A DNA stretch of 34,100 bases from an uncultured Alphaproteobacteria bacterium (GTDB taxonomy: Bacteria; Pseudomonadota; Alphaproteobacteria; CAAHEQ01; UBA3637): contig CALXVP010000002.1 in NCBI GenBank assembly GCA_944392125.1, forward strand, positions 91,207 to 125,306. Reading direction: 5' to 3'. Position numbers and translations under genes: made by a program. Below are positions 32,597-34,100 of the stretch, piece by piece; within the stretch, counting starts at the first letter, position 1, and the number at the start of each line of letters is the position of its first letter. Below the pieces are notes generated by a model. That model saw only the letters and a list, made by a program, of their open reading frames with translations. It ran no database searches and had not been told where the DNA came from.

Positions 32597-33841
32597 TTAT
32601 TTATTGTATTTCTTGATACTAATTCTTGCCTGCCTTACAGCACGGCTATTTCTTAAACTTTTTAAATCCGAGATATAGTACTTTGGTTTGTTTTCAAGAT
32701 AGTCTAATTGTGTGCAATTATTTCTATGAACACAATCATAAAAGCGGTTGTGACTGATTTTTAAAATCTCTTTTAATGCATACGATCGGCTACACCAAAA
32801 TTTATAGCCGGTTTCGTCGTAATCAACATTTTTGTGCTTGTTCTCATCTTTTAATGGATGAAACTTTTTCTGAAGAAATGAATTAACCGAATCGATATTG
32901 TAGTATATTCTTTTAGGGGCTTGAAAAGTTTTAAATTGACCAGTTGATATAATCTCATCTATTGAGTTATAAGCTACATCAAAGATTTTGGGCATATCTT
33001 CTTTAATTAAAATACAGCGTTCATCTTCATCGGTCATATGTTTATCGGCATTATCATCATAAGATTCTAAATTACTATGTGGATCAAGATCTAGTTGTAA
33101 AGGATGTTTCCCAGAAATATTGCAAGTTATAATGTAGTTTCCACCAACTTTATTGTTAGGATTATTCTTTCGAACCATCTCTACCATTGGAAGAGTTAAA
33201 ACATTTTGCCCTGGATTTATATAATTATAGTATTTTATCAGAGCTGTTTTTTCTTTTTTTGAACATTGTGGATATGAAATACGAAGCATTACATGATGTT
33301 TTAATGCCTTGAATTTGCCAATACTAGGAAGAATGCTATTATGAATCATATCATCTAAATGAGACAAAAATTCCTCTCTTTGTTTCCGAGATAACGTTAT
33401 TCCAGATTGATTATGTTCATAAACCAATGAATCAAACAACAGCGTATATTGGAAAAGGTCTCGTAATTTTATAGTACAAATAGGATAGTTTTGTTCGTTA
33501 AAATTTAAGTATAAAGAAACATCATCAGCTATATCTTCTTCTTTTAATCTTGAATAAATAAAATTTGTTATTTCTCTTAAATAAAAGAGCCCATATCGAA
33601 TGCTAATTGCATCAAAAAAATATTCTTTATTTGATAACTCAAAATATTTAACCAATACAGGATATGTATTTTCTGATAACTCTCGCCATATTTCTTTTTC
33701 ATTAGAATTAAAAGATTTTAGACATACTTTATTAATTGATTTTATATAATCATAAACAGTACTGGGATTACCAGACTTTGTTCTTTCTGCCAATCCTTGT
33801 TTAAGAAGCCAATCTTTAAATTGTTCTTTTATTTCATTCAT
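32597..33841 (-). CDS. Unrecognised 414-residue protein, possibly DNA-binding
   Basis: I do not recognise a family. The N-terminus (FKDWLLKQGLAERTKSGNPS, then TVYDYIKSINKVC and ISIRYGLFYLREITNFIY) resembles the helical SAM-like DNA-binding domain seen at the start of tyrosine recombinases and some restriction enzymes. The C-terminus (YALKEILKISHNRFYDCVHR, KYYISDLKSLRNSRAVRQ) looks like a helix-turn-helix. I see no recombinase catalytic tetrad, no PD-(D/E)XK and no HNH. Codons are strikingly AT-rich compared with the left of the window, a sign of transfer. No ribosome site precedes the ATG, and the predicted transcription start falls on it. Same strand as the methyltransferase pair, 159 bases upstream of it. 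Confidence 0.7.
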   Translation of the reverse strand: MNEIKEQFKDWLLKQGLAERTKSGNPSTVYDYIKSINKVCLKSFNSNEKEIWRELSENTYPVLVKYFELSNKEYFFDAISIRYGLFYLREITNFIYSRLKEEDIADDVSLYLNFNEQNYPICTIKLRDLFQYTLLFDSLVYEHNQSGITLSRKQREEFLSHLDDMIHNSILPSIGKFKALKHHVMLRISYPQCSKKEKTALIKYYNYINPGQNVLTLPMVEMVRKNNPNNKVGGNYIITCNISGKHPLQLDLDPHSNLESYDDNADKHMTDEDERCILIKEDMPKIFDVAYNSIDEIISTGQFKTFQAPKRIYYNIDSVNSFLQKKFHPLKDENKHKNVDYDETGYKFWCSRSYALKEILKISHNRFYDCVHRNNCTQLDYLENKPKYYISDLKSLRNSRAVRQARISIKKYNK

Positions 33842-33847
33842 TAGTTA

Positions 33848-33876
33848 ATAATATCTTATTTTATTTTAAAAGTAAA
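33848..33876 (-). promoter_or_regulatory. Candidate promoter of the 414-residue gene
   Basis: Minus strand TTTACT (33876-33871), 17-base spacer, TATTAT (33853-33848). The predicted start, about 7 bases on, coincides with the ATG at 33841, which fits a leaderless message. The region is very AT-rich, so chance matches are likely. Confidence 0.4.
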
Positions 33877-33891
33877 ACCTTATTTTTTATT

Positions 33892-33919
33892 CCATTAAGT
33901 GACGTTAATGTCACTTATT
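33892..33919. promoter_or_regulatory. Palindromic element, copy 2 (upstream of the 414-residue gene)
   Basis: Core AAGTGAC-GTTAAT-GTCACTT is a perfect 7-base inverted repeat with a 6-base spacer. It lies in the same orientation and with the same CCATTAA flank as the copy at 30332. It sits 51-78 bases before the gene start, just upstream of the candidate -35. Confidence 0.65.
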
Positions 33920-34100
33920 CAAAAAAACATCTCAAACACAAACAAACGGTTTTACATTTCTGATGATTCACGACATGTTAAAACGGTTTTCAAGGCATTA
34001 CTCTAAAAAGTAAGTTTCTACCGCATTAAATTTCAAAAACAAAATGTTCTAAGAAAATGGAATAACAAAAATGAAGGTCTGCTTATCGCTTTATTTTGAT
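33920..34100. other. Right edge of window, no gene; two AAACGGTTTT repeats
   Basis: AT-rich, no credible reading frame within the window. AAACGGTTTT occurs at 33944-33953 and 33981-33990, 37 bases apart in direct orientation; the second copy is AAAACGGTTTT, an odd-centred palindrome. This could be regulatory DNA for a gene beyond the right edge. Confidence 0.5.

Noticed and set aside
32597..33841. Calling the 414-residue protein an integrase
   Set aside because: The N-terminal helices are suggestive, but the catalytic Arg...His-x-x-Arg...Tyr pattern of tyrosine recombinases is not visible.
1..34100. CRISPR arrays, insertion sequences, rRNA genes
   Set aside because: No regularly spaced repeats, no transposase and no rRNA sequence were recognised on reading both strands.

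Overview
The window looks like chromosome from a low-GC Gram-negative bacterium, most likely an alphaproteobacterium of the host-associated or gut type. This is inferred from gene content, not from a marker gene. The Gram-negative signs are an MCE/Mla-type lipid transporter with a PqiC-like lipoprotein, an OprB-like porin, a ygiW-qseBC module, and an LTA-synthase-fold phosphoglycerol-transferase-like enzyme. The alphaproteobacterial lean rests on the STAS-MlaE fusion and on the C-terminal clamp-type motif of XseA, so it is moderate confidence.

Left part (1-9.6 kb), mostly housekeeping. The 3' part of cysS is followed on the minus strand by tadA-xseA-M23 peptidase, an overlapping transcription unit. 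Reading right from a shared promoter region are a 23S rRNA pseudouridine synthase (rluB/rsuA family), rsmD, an inner-membrane LTA-synthase-like enzyme and transketolase.

Middle part (9.6-20.4 kb), an envelope and accessory block that appears more AT-rich between about 10.6 and 16 kb. It holds a membrane-anchored family 2 glycosyltransferase, a three-gene ABC-2 exporter of the COG4586/4587/3694 type, and a GT10 (fucosyltransferase-like) protein with an apparent signal peptide. Two arylsulfate sulfotransferase (ASST) paralogues follow, the second in an operon with a small exported protein and an OprB-like porin. A ketopantoate reductase-family gene closes the block. The theme is periplasmic and surface chemistry, including phenolic-sulfate transfer.

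20.4-28.6 kb. A ygiW-qseB-qseC operon carries a perfect direct-repeat QseB/PmrA-type box upstream; its QseC-like kinase has lost the ATP-binding G1 box. Opposite it is a five-gene lipid-transport operon (MORN-2 repeat protein, STAS-MlaE, MlaF, MlaD, PqiC-like lipoprotein) with a near-consensus sigma70 promoter. A single-pass membrane protein of unknown function follows.

28.7-34.1 kb. Three tRNA genes (Ser-GCT, Arg-CCG, Gln-TTG) with clear promoters and terminators surround a small XRE regulator. Right of tRNA-Gln the character changes to a gene-poor stretch with inverted and tandem repeats. Beyond it is a minus-strand cassette of an orphan-looking cytosine-5 DNA methyltransferase and two unrecognised proteins, decorated with three related palindromes (TGAC-N5/6-GTCA). 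This is the most island-like part and the best candidate for something undescribed. No integrase, restriction enzyme, IS element or CRISPR array could be identified.
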